A DNA stretch of 64,000 bases, taken from JAWVYT01 sp046483065 (lineage in GTDB: Bacteria; Gemmatimonadota; Gemmatimonadetes; Longimicrobiales; RSA9). A program made the position numbers and the translations under genes. Shown piece after piece: positions 29,246-36,704 of this stretch. The stretch is taken from contig JAWODW010000053.1 of NCBI GenBank assembly GCA_046483065.1, forward strand, positions 62,001 to 126,000, given 5' to 3'. The notes under the pieces were generated by a model that was given only the letters and a program-made list of their open reading frames with translations, searched no databases and had not been told where the DNA came from. Positions within the stretch are counted from its first letter, which is position 1, and every line of letters begins with the position of its first letter.

Positions 29246-29530
29246 GTGTCGAGAGCGTTCGTGAACGAGGATGCAGCGGAGCCGCCGCGTCGCTTCGCGC
29301 TGCCGCCGGTGGACGACCCGGGGTACGACGCGGCTGCCGCGTTCGCGCTGCTCGAGGCCGCCCGTGACGGGGACACGAAGAGCGCCGAGGAAGCCACGGG
29401 CTATCGGTGGGGCGCGGAGCAGCTGCGGCCCCACGTGGAGCGGATGCTGGAGCAGGAGCGGGAGCGACCGTTGATGGAGCAGGACACGCGGCTCATCACG
29501 GTGGCCAAGCGGTACCTCCGGGCGTCGTGA
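29246..29530 (+). CDS. Small protein of unknown function, SRAFVNED N-terminus
   Basis: A 94-residue, hydrophilic, helical protein with no signal peptide. It opens with the SRAFVNED motif, which resembles the N-terminus of some GreA/GreB-like transcription factors, but the Gre coiled coil and C-terminal domain are absent. The rest (PPVDDPGYDAAAAFALLEAA, then GDTKSAEEATGYRWG) looks like a compact conserved helical unit. I do not recognise a function. GTG 29246 has GGGAGG seven bases upstream; ATG 29213 is an in-frame alternative. Its TGA overlaps the next ATG by one base, so it is coupled to the lipase-like gene. Confidence 0.65.
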   Translation: MSRAFVNEDAAEPPRRFALPPVDDPGYDAAAAFALLEAARDGDTKSAEEATGYRWGAEQLRPHVERMLEQERERPLMEQDTRLITVAKRYLRAS

Positions 29531-30282
29531 TGCAGAGTGCCGTGCTGGCCTGGCTGCTGGCCGCGTGCCTGGGCGCGTGCTACCCGGCGCCCGGGTCGCT
29601 GCCGTCCGGGGCCGTCCCCGAAGCGGCGGCGGACAGCGGGGCCACGGTGGTGCTCCTCCACGGCCTGGGCCGCAGCGAGTGGTCCATGGCGCGGCTCGCC
29701 CGGGCGCTGGACGCGGAGGGCTACCGGGTGGTGAATCTGGGCTACCCGTCGCGGGACCACACCATCGGCACGCTGGCGGATACCGTGAAGGCGGAGCTGG
29801 GCCGCTGCTGCGTCGGTGCGGACACGCTGCACTTCGTGACCCACTCGCTGGGCGGGATCCTGGTGCGGATCTGGGCCGAGGAGGCCGATCCGGTCAACCT
29901 TGGGCGGGTGGTGATGCTGAGTCCGCCCAACCAGGGGAGCGGGGTGGCCGACCGGATCCCGGGCCGCGTGCTGAAGCTCCTCATGGGGCCCGCCTCCGTG
30001 CAGCTCGGGACCGATACGGCCGATGTGCCGGTCCAGCTCCCGCCCGTGGACTTCGAGCTCGGGGTCATCACCGGCGACGTTTCCGTGAACCCCCTGTTCT
30101 CCTGGTGGCTGCCCGGCGACGACGACGGGATGGTGGCGGTGGAGTCGGCGTGGGTCGAGGGCGCCGACGACTTTCTGGTGGTGCCGTACACCCACACGTT
30201 CATCATGTATCGGGACCGGGTGATCGAGGAGGTCCTGTCGTTCCTGCGGACCGGTCGGTTCACGGAGAGTCACGGCGGATGA
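29530..30282 (+). CDS. Lipase-like alpha/beta-hydrolase lipoprotein
   Basis: A 250-residue precursor with a lipoprotein signal (LLAACLGAC, lipid-modified Cys near residue 17). The mature protein has the alpha/beta-hydrolase opening VVLLHGLGRS, the nucleophile Ser in THSLGG, an acidic DDDGMVAVESA segment and a His in YTHTF near the end, consistent with a Ser-Asp-His triad. It is like membrane-attached lipases or esterases of the LipA/EstA type; the substrate is unknown. It overlaps the preceding gene by one base and the following gene by four (ATGA), forming a three-gene operon. Confidence 0.82.
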   Translation: MQSAVLAWLLAACLGACYPAPGSLPSGAVPEAAADSGATVVLLHGLGRSEWSMARLARALDAEGYRVVNLGYPSRDHTIGTLADTVKAELGRCCVGADTLHFVTHSLGGILVRIWAEEADPVNLGRVVMLSPPNQGSGVADRIPGRVLKLLMGPASVQLGTDTADVPVQLPPVDFELGVITGDVSVNPLFSWWLPGDDDGMVAVESAWVEGADDFLVVPYTHTFIMYRDRVIEEVLSFLRTGRFTESHGG

Positions 30283-30743
30283 GCGGCGGTCGGGGGGGCG
30301 GGTCCGACCCGAGGGTGGAGTGGGTGCGTCGCGGATTCTGGCTCCTGCTGGGGCTGAGCTGGGTCGTAGCCGTCTGGTACATGTGGGACGCCATGACCAC
30401 CGTACCGTCGGCGGAGCGGCTCCAGGAGAGTCGGCTGGTGGAGATCCCCGGCCCCCGGCGGTTCTTCACGGCCGCGGCGTTCAGCGCCATGGAGCTGGGG
30501 GTGGTCCTGGCCGCGCTCTGGCCGTGGCGCCCGGCCTATTACGCCACCCGGCTGGCGGTGACGGCGCTGGCGGTCCTGACCTGGTTCATCACCACCACGC
30601 CGATGAACCTGAGCCACATGGACTGGGTGCACCGCCGGTGGCTGGCGTTCCTGGTGGCAACTCAGCTGGCGGCGCTCGTGCTGCTCCTGGTCTACCGGGC
30701 GGTGGCCGCGGCCGTGGATCGACGCCGCGACGGGGCGGCATAG
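30279..30743 (+). CDS. Four-helix integral membrane protein of unknown function
   Basis: A 154-residue protein with four predicted membrane helices (roughly FWLLLGLSWVVAVWYMW, FSAMELGVVLAALW, AVTALAVLTWFIT and ATQLAALVLLLVYRAV in order) and short polar ends. The loop PMNLSHMDWVHRRW between the third and fourth helices could hold a functional site and faintly recalls DUF1772-like proteins, but I cannot assign it firmly. Translation is coupled to the lipase-like gene through an ATGA overlap. A TATCTT motif 59 bases after its stop probably belongs to the phosphofructokinase gene. Confidence 0.7.
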   Translation: MSGGRGGGSDPRVEWVRRGFWLLLGLSWVVAVWYMWDAMTTVPSAERLQESRLVEIPGPRRFFTAAAFSAMELGVVLAALWPWRPAYYATRLAVTALAVLTWFITTTPMNLSHMDWVHRRWLAFLVATQLAALVLLLVYRAVAAAVDRRRDGAA

Positions 30744-30801
30744 TCCCGGGCCTCCCGGGCCGGCGGGCGCCTCCCCCTTCGATTCGGCGCGTGGGTCCCG
30801 G

Positions 30802-30807
30802 TATCTT
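30802..30807 (+). promoter_or_regulatory. Candidate -10-like element (TATCTT) before the phosphofructokinase gene
   Basis: TATCTT lies 35 bases before ATG 30843. TTCGAT at 30778-30783 is a weak match for a -35 element at 18-base spacing. Confidence 0.3.
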
Positions 30808-30842
30808 TCAAGTTGCCGCAGAACAGACATCGACTGAGCGAG

Positions 30843-32045
30843 ATGGAGGCTATGAGCACGAAAGGAACCATCGGGATCCTCACGGGCGGCGGCGATGTCC
30901 CCGGCCTGAACCCGGCGATCCGCGCCATCACCATCCGGGCGCTGCGCGAGGGCTACCGGGTCCTGGGCATCCGCCGGGGCTGGGCCGGACTGGTGGATCT
31001 CGTGCGCGAGGATGACGCCGACAACGCGTCGTGCGTGCAGGAGCTGACGGAGAACGTCGTGAACCGGGCCGGTCGGACCGGCGGCACGTTCCTGCACACG
31101 TCCCGCACCCGGCCCAGCCACCTGCCCCGCCCGGTGGTGCCGGAACACGCCCGGGACGCGTACACCGACGAGGTGAACGACATCACGCCGGAGGTGCTGA
31201 GGAACCTGGAGTGGCTCGGCGTGGAGACGCTCATCGCCATCGGCGGCGATGACACGTTGAGCTACGCCCACCGCCTCCATGCCGAGGGCGTGAACGTTAT
31301 GGCCATCCCCAAGACCATGGACAACGACGTGCCCGGCACCGACTACTGCATCGGGTTCAGCACGTGCGTGACCCGGACCATCGAGCTGACGCACCGGCTC
31401 CGGACCACCGCCGGCTCCCACGAGCGGTTCCTGGTCATCGAGGTCTTCGGCCGCTACGCCGGCTACACGGCGCTCCTGCCCACCATGGCGGGCGCCGCCG
31501 ACCGGTGCGTGATCCCCGAGCACCCCTTCGACATCGACCACCTGACCGAGCTGCTCCTCTACGACCGGGAGCGCCACCCGTCGAACTACTCGGTGGTGCT
31601 GGTCTCCGAGGGGGCGAAGATGGAGGGTGGGGAGATGCACTTCGAGGACCACGAGACCGACCAGTACGGGCACAGGAAGCTCGGCGGGATCGGCGACCGG
31701 GTCTCGGCGGAGTTGAAGGAGCGCTCGGCCCGGTACAACCGCGGCCAGCCGGTCAACGTGGTGAGCCAGCGGCTCGGCTACCTGGTCCGGAGCGGCGACC
31801 CCGACGCCCTGGACTCCATCGTGCCTATGGCCTTCGGGAACCTGGCGCTGGACCTGATCCTGTCCGGGAAGTCGGGCCGGCTGGTGAGCGTGCGGAACGG
31901 GGCGTACGACAATGTGCCCATCGACGTCGTGGTGGGGCGGAAGAAGGCGGTGGACGTGGACCGGCACTACAATACCGACCGGCTGCGTCCCATCTACCAT
32001 TCCTTCAACCGGCAGCCCGTCTTCATCATGACCAGCGACGTCTGA
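30843..32045 (+). CDS. 6-phosphofructokinase with residues typical of the PPi-dependent type
   Basis: A 400-residue cytoplasmic PFK phosphorylating fructose 6-phosphate in glycolysis. The N-terminal loop is GGGDVPGLN and the active site PKTMDNDVPGTD. Two phosphoryl-donor determinants are visible: D137 in GGDDT (Gly 104 in E. coli ATP-PFK) and K157 in PKTMDND (Gly 124 in E. coli). Both Asp and Lys are the combination found in PPi-dependent enzymes. Automatic annotation may still call it ATP-dependent. ATG 30852 (MSTKG) is an alternative, but GGAGG is only two bases before it. The exported-protein gene follows 58 bases later. Confidence 0.9.
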   Translation: MEAMSTKGTIGILTGGGDVPGLNPAIRAITIRALREGYRVLGIRRGWAGLVDLVREDDADNASCVQELTENVVNRAGRTGGTFLHTSRTRPSHLPRPVVPEHARDAYTDEVNDITPEVLRNLEWLGVETLIAIGGDDTLSYAHRLHAEGVNVMAIPKTMDNDVPGTDYCIGFSTCVTRTIELTHRLRTTAGSHERFLVIEVFGRYAGYTALLPTMAGAADRCVIPEHPFDIDHLTELLLYDRERHPSNYSVVLVSEGAKMEGGEMHFEDHETDQYGHRKLGGIGDRVSAELKERSARYNRGQPVNVVSQRLGYLVRSGDPDALDSIVPMAFGNLALDLILSGKSGRLVSVRNGAYDNVPIDVVVGRKKAVDVDRHYNTDRLRPIYHSFNRQPVFIMTSDV

Positions 32046-32103
32046 GTGCAACGGCCCGGATCCTGGACCGAGCGATCGAGGTGCTGATGGCGGACACGAA
32101 CCC

Positions 32104-32925
32104 GTGAGCGTGGAGCGGGCATGGCCGGGAGGCCTCGTGTGGCGATGGGGCGCGGCACTGGCCGTGGCGCTGCCCCTGGCCGTCCTGACACCGCCGGCGG
32201 CGGCCCAGTCGCCAACGATGGCGCCTCTGCCCCCCCACGGAACGCTCCTGGAGGGTGGGCTCCGGTGGCACGGGGTGGACGACGCCCTGGCCTCCGCCGC
32301 CCGCTACCAGGGGGACGCGGTCACCCTCGGGGCGGCCCACCGGTACCGGAGCGCCGGGTGGCGGATCGGGCTGGGCGGCAGCTGGACCGCGGGTCGGCTC
32401 TACCCGGCGGGGCTGGAGGACCCGACCAGCTACGAAGAGAGCCTGTCGGTGACCGTGGACAACTGGTTCGCCCGTCGGGTCTGGCGCTCCGGGGACGGGC
32501 GGTGGGCCGCCTTCGCGGGGCCGGCGGTGGCGGTGGACGTGGGGCTCCGCCGGCACGCTTACGGCGGCGACCCGTCGTACCGCTATGACAACGCCTTCAT
32601 GGGCGTGGAGGCCACCGCGATCCTGGAGTGGTGGCCGACCGGGGGCGGTCGGCTGAGCGAGCGCGTGGCGGTGCCGCTGGCGGGACTGGCGGTGCGGACC
32701 GACTACACGGGGCTCGCCGCCCCGGGCCCACGGGTGTCCGTGGACCTGCCGCCCACGTTCCTCCTCTTCCGGCACCGCCTGGAGTACCGGCTCCCGGTCC
32801 GCGGCCGCCTGGCGCTGAACGTCCATCACGAAGGCTCCGTGCTCCGGCACACCGAGCCGCTGGACCACGCCGTGGCGTGGCACCGGCTGGGCCTCGCCCT
32901 CGAGATTGCCTGGGGTGCGCCGTGA
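32104..32925 (+). CDS. Exported protein, probably a small outer-membrane barrel
   Basis: A 273-residue precursor with a signal peptide (hydrophobic core AALAVALPLAVL, cleavage after PAAAQ near residue 35). The mature part alternates short amphipathic strands with many Tyr, Trp and Arg residues (WRIGLGGSWTAGRL, RYDNAFMGVEATAILEWW) and resembles a transporter-less barrel, but it lacks the terminal Phe. I do not recognise the family. Start GTG 32104 is the first codon giving a full signal peptide; the ribosome binding site is weak. It overlaps the S41 gene by four bases (GTGA). Confidence 0.6.
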   Translation: MSVERAWPGGLVWRWGAALAVALPLAVLTPPAAAQSPTMAPLPPHGTLLEGGLRWHGVDDALASAARYQGDAVTLGAAHRYRSAGWRIGLGGSWTAGRLYPAGLEDPTSYEESLSVTVDNWFARRVWRSGDGRWAAFAGPAVAVDVGLRRHAYGGDPSYRYDNAFMGVEATAILEWWPTGGGRLSERVAVPLAGLAVRTDYTGLAAPGPRVSVDLPPTFLLFRHRLEYRLPVRGRLALNVHHEGSVLRHTEPLDHAVAWHRLGLALEIAWGAP

Positions 32926-33983
32926 GCCGGACGAACGGACGCCGCCGGCCGACCCCGTGGCTCACGGTCAGGGGGCTCCTGGCCACGGGGCTCCTGGCGC
33001 TGGTCACCGCCGGGTGCGTGGACCTGGTGCTCGGGCCCGCGCCGGACGCCGACGACGCCGTCGCCAACTTCGACGCGCTGTGGACGGAGTTCGACCGCCA
33101 CTACTCCTTCTTCGAGCTCAAGGACGTCGACTGGGACGCGCTCCGGGCGCAGTACAGCCCCCGGGTCACGCCGGATCTGCCCGACCGGGAGCTGCTCGAC
33201 GTCATGGGCGAGATATTGGACCACCTGGAGGACGGCCACGTCAATCTCTACACGCCGCTGGGCCCGTACTCCTACGACGGCTGGTTCGAGCCGTACCCGG
33301 TGAACTTCCGGTGGGCGATGGTGGAGTCCCGGGTCAACAGCCTCCGGTATTCCGCGGACGGGAAGGTGGTGCGGGCGAGCCTGTCCGAGTTCGGCTATAT
33401 TCACGTGGGCGACTTCGTAGGCGACGGGAGGGTGTCCGACCTCGATGAGGCCGTCGGCGAGCTCATGGACAAGCCGGGGCTCATCGTAGACGTGCGGAAT
33501 AACGGCGGTGGCAGCGCCCGGGCGGCCCGGCTGTTCGCCGGCCTCTTTGTCGATGAGCGGTTCCACCACCTGGACATCCGCTTCCGGAACGGCCCCGAGC
33601 ACGACGATTTCACCGAGCCGGAGAAGCGGTACATCGAGCCCCGGTCGCCACGCTACACCGGGCCGGTGGTGGTCCTGACGAACCGCCGCGTGTTCAGCGC
33701 CGCCGAGGACCTGGTCCTGGCCGTGAAGCGGATCCCCTCGGTCACCGTGATCGGCGACACCACGGGGGGCGGCGCCGGCAACCCCATCTTCCGGGAGCTG
33801 CCCAACGGCTGGACGTTTCGCCTCTCCCGCTGGATCGCCACCGACCCGTCGGGCTGGACGTGGGAGGGCGTTGGGATCGCGCCCGACATCCGGGTCGTGC
33901 AGACGGATGCGGACGCGGACGCCGGTCGGGAGCCGGTGCTGGACACGGCCGTGGCGGTGCTCCGCGCCCGGGTCGGCGGCTGA
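32922..33983 (+). CDS. S41 family peptidase lipoprotein
   Basis: A 353-residue precursor with a lipobox (LVTAGC, Cys near residue 28). The N-terminal helical part (FDALWTEFDRHYSFFELKD) is typical of tricorn-core-like S41 proteins. The catalytic region has VDVRNNGGG and the nucleophile Ser 259 in RRVFSAAEDL, followed by IGDTTGGGAG. It should be a periplasmic, membrane-attached serine protease. No PDZ domain is evident between them. The GTG start at 32922 lies inside a GTGA overlap with the previous gene, implying translational coupling. Confidence 0.87.
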   Translation: MSRTNGRRRPTPWLTVRGLLATGLLALVTAGCVDLVLGPAPDADDAVANFDALWTEFDRHYSFFELKDVDWDALRAQYSPRVTPDLPDRELLDVMGEILDHLEDGHVNLYTPLGPYSYDGWFEPYPVNFRWAMVESRVNSLRYSADGKVVRASLSEFGYIHVGDFVGDGRVSDLDEAVGELMDKPGLIVDVRNNGGGSARAARLFAGLFVDERFHHLDIRFRNGPEHDDFTEPEKRYIEPRSPRYTGPVVVLTNRRVFSAAEDLVLAVKRIPSVTVIGDTTGGGAGNPIFRELPNGWTFRLSRWIATDPSGWTWEGVGIAPDIRVVQTDADADAGREPVLDTAVAVLRARVGG

Positions 33984-34190
33984 AGGCGCCGGCGAGCCGC
34001 GGAACCGACCCGCCGAAACCGTCGGGGCCGCCGGGTCGGCCGGCCGGCTCGGCAGCCCGGGGCCCGTCGTCTCCCTTGCCCCCGGCCGCCACCCGGACCC
34101 ATCCTGCGGTATCGGTCCATTGCCCGGGCCGGAGGCAGAACCCCGCCCGAGGCCCGAGCGCCGAACTCGAAACGTATGGGAGACCCCGAT

Positions 34191-35888
34191 ATGGCAGCCA
34201 CCACCGATACCCCGTCCCGAACCGTTCGTGCACCCCGGGGCACCGAGCTCTCCTGCAGGGGCTGGCAGCAGGAGGCGGCGCTCCGGATGCTCATGAACAA
34301 CCTGGACCCGGAGGTGGCCGAGCGTCCGGAGGACCTGGTGGTCTACGGCGGTACCGGGCGGGCGGCCCGGAGCTGGGAGGCGTTCGACGCCATCGTCGCC
34401 ACGCTCCGTGACCTGGAGCACGACGAGACGCTCCTGGTCCAGAGCGGCAAGCCGGTGGGCGTGTTCCGGACCCACGCGTACGCGCCCCGTGTGCTCATCG
34501 CCAACAGCAACCTGGTGGGCCGCTGGGCCACCTGGGACCACTTCCGGGAGCTGGAGAAGCAGGGGCTCATCATGTTCGGCCAGATGACCGCCGGCTCCTG
34601 GATCTACATCGGGACCCAGGGGATCCTCCAGGGCACCTACGAGACGTTCGGCGCACTGGCGGAGCAGGAGTACGGGGTGCCCAGCCTGAAGGGGAAGTGG
34701 GTCCTCACCGGCGGGATGGGCGGGATGGGCGGCGCACAGCCGCTGGCGGCCACCATGAACGAGGGCGCGATCCTGGTGGTGGAGGTGGACCCGGATCGGA
34801 TCCAGCGCCGGCTCGACACCGGCTACTGCGACCGCATGACGCACGACCTGGACGAGGCGCTCGGGTGGGTCACCGCCGCGGCGAAGGACGGCGAGGCGCT
34901 GAGCGTGGGGCTGGTGGGCAACTGCGCCGAGGTGCTGCCGGAGATCGTGAGGCGAGGCGTCGTCCCCGATGTGCTCACCGACCAGACCAGCGCACACGAC
35001 GAGCTGAACGGCTACGTCCCCGCCGGGTTGAGCCTCGAGGAGGCCGACGCGCTCCGGGAGAAGGACCCGGAGGAGTACCGCCATCGGGCCATGGAGAGCA
35101 TGGCGGTGCACTGCGAGGCCATGGTCGACCTCATGAACCAGGGCGCCGTCACGTTCGACTACGGCAACAACCTCCGGGGGCAGGCGCTGGACGCCGGCTA
35201 TGACAACGCGTTCGCCTTCCCGGGCTTCGTGCCGGCGTACGTACGGCCGCTGTTCTGCGAGGGGAAGGGCCCGTTCCGGTGGGCGGCGCTGAGCGGCGAT
35301 GAGGCGGACATCCACCGCACCGACGAGCTGGTGCTCGAGCTCTTCCCGGAGGACGAGCACCTGGCCCGGTGGATCCGGCAGGCGCAGGAGAAGGTCCACT
35401 TCCAGGGGCTGCCCAGCCGCATCTGCTGGCTGGGGTACGGCGAGCGGGCGAAGTTCGGCGTGGCGCTGAACGACCTGGTGGCCAGCGGTGAGATCAGCGC
35501 GCCCATCGTCATCGGCCGCGACCACCTGGACACCGGCTCCGTGGCCAGCCCGTTCCGGGAGACCGAGTCCATGAAGGACGGCACCGACGCCGTGGCCGAC
35601 TGGCCGATCCTGAACGCGCTGCTGAACACCGCCAGCGGCGCGAGCTGGGTCAGCTTCCACCACGGCGGCGGCGTGGGCATCGGCAACGCGCTTCACGCCG
35701 GCCAGGTCATCGTGGCCGACGGCACGCCCGAGATGCGCGAGCGGCTGGAGCGGGTCCTGACCAACGACCCGGGGATCGGCGTGGCCCGGCACGCGGACGC
35801 GGGTTACGAGAAGGCCATCGAGACGGCCCGGACCGAGGGCGTGCGGATTCCGATGCTGGAGAAGTCCGGTTTGTCCGGTGGTGGTTGA
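34191..35888 (+). CDS. hutU: Urocanate hydratase
   Basis: A 565-residue cytoplasmic NAD+-dependent enzyme converting urocanate to imidazolone propionate, the second step of histidine degradation. Characteristic segments are LVQSGKPVGVF, TGGMGGMGGAQPLA (NAD binding), DQTSAHDELNGY, and RICWLGYGER with the conserved Cys. Length agrees with the family (about 555-560). ATG 34191 is favoured over 34176 because GGGAGA at 34178-34183 lies seven bases upstream. FTCD for the fourth step is encoded 0.8 kb away in the convergent direction; HutH and HutI genes are not in the window. Confidence 0.96.
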   Translation: MAATTDTPSRTVRAPRGTELSCRGWQQEAALRMLMNNLDPEVAERPEDLVVYGGTGRAARSWEAFDAIVATLRDLEHDETLLVQSGKPVGVFRTHAYAPRVLIANSNLVGRWATWDHFRELEKQGLIMFGQMTAGSWIYIGTQGILQGTYETFGALAEQEYGVPSLKGKWVLTGGMGGMGGAQPLAATMNEGAILVVEVDPDRIQRRLDTGYCDRMTHDLDEALGWVTAAAKDGEALSVGLVGNCAEVLPEIVRRGVVPDVLTDQTSAHDELNGYVPAGLSLEEADALREKDPEEYRHRAMESMAVHCEAMVDLMNQGAVTFDYGNNLRGQALDAGYDNAFAFPGFVPAYVRPLFCEGKGPFRWAALSGDEADIHRTDELVLELFPEDEHLARWIRQAQEKVHFQGLPSRICWLGYGERAKFGVALNDLVASGEISAPIVIGRDHLDTGSVASPFRETESMKDGTDAVADWPILNALLNTASGASWVSFHHGGGVGIGNALHAGQVIVADGTPEMRERLERVLTNDPGIGVARHADAGYEKAIETARTEGVRIPMLEKSGLSGGG

Positions 35889-35969
35889 CGGGCGCCCGCG
35901 CCGGGCGCGACGTTTGCAGCAGGCCGAAGTGGCGGGACGAGGACCCGAGACCCAGACGCGAGGACAGCG

Positions 35970-36623
35970 ATGACGGACCGATTCGAATACGACGATCTCA
36001 CACTCCGCACGCCGCAGCCGGATGTGGCGCCGCCGGACGAGGACGAGGAAGAGGGCCCGCGCCCGACGGCGAGTCGGTGGTCGGACAGCGTCCGGAACCG
36101 GCTCTTCAAGGCCCGCACGCTGATCATCAGCGGCGAGGTGAACCAGAAGCTGGCGTCGGAGGTCATGGGCCAGCTGCTGGCACTGGACGCCGATTCCGAT
36201 GAGACGATCACGGTCTTCATCAACTCCCAGGGCGGCCACGTGGAGAGCGGTGACACGATCCACGACATGATCCGCTATATCGGCTCGCCCGTCCGGATGG
36301 TGGGCACAGGGTGGGTGGCCAGCGCCGGTGCGCTGATCTACGTGGCGGTGCCGAAGGAGCGGCGCTACTCGCTGCCGAACACCCGGTTCCTCCTGCACCA
36401 GCCCGCCGGCGGCGCCCGTGGCACGGCCGCCGACGTGGAGATCGAGGCGAAGGAGATCCTCAAGATGCGGGAGCGGCTGAACAAGGTGTTCGCCGAGCAG
36501 ACCGGGCAGTCGCTGGAGAAGATCCAGGACGACACCCACCGCAACTTCTGGCTCGATGCCGAGAAGGCGGTGGAGTACGGGCTGGTGGGCCAGATCATCG
36601 AGAACAAGCGTGAGCTGGAGTAA
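35970..36623 (+). CDS. ClpP-like serine protease with Ser-His-Asn triad
   Basis: A 217-residue ClpP-family protein. The N-terminal 35 residues are acidic and do not match the usual ClpP axial loop. The fold motifs follow: FINSQGGHVESGDTI, nucleophile S118 in VASAGA, H143 in FLLHQP, and N192 in THRNFW. Spacings of 25 and 49 residues equal those of E. coli ClpP (S111, H136, D185), so Asn replaces the catalytic Asp. Listeria ClpP1 is known to have the same change and still form active mixed complexes. It may need a second ClpP elsewhere in the genome. It starts 81 bases after hutU. Confidence 0.88.
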   Translation: MTDRFEYDDLTLRTPQPDVAPPDEDEEEGPRPTASRWSDSVRNRLFKARTLIISGEVNQKLASEVMGQLLALDADSDETITVFINSQGGHVESGDTIHDMIRYIGSPVRMVGTGWVASAGALIYVAVPKERRYSLPNTRFLLHQPAGGARGTAADVEIEAKEILKMRERLNKVFAEQTGQSLEKIQDDTHRNFWLDAEKAVEYGLVGQIIENKRELE

Positions 36624-36662
36624 GCGAGCGGAGCTCGCGGCGAGCGCCGTCGCTTCGCTCCC

Positions 36663-36701
36663 GCGCGCCGTCAGGCGCGCCCGCCGGGAGCGCTGCGCTC
36701 C
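36663..36701. terminator. Double hairpin between the clpP-like gene and ftcd
   Basis: Two perfect hairpins lie side by side: a seven-bp stem with a four-base loop (36663-36669 and 36674-36680) and a six-bp stem with a three-base loop (36687-36692 and 36696-36701). They fill the gap between convergent stop codons; imperfect GAGCG-rich pairing at 36624-36660 extends the structure. Confidence 0.6.
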
Positions 36702-36704
36702 AGC

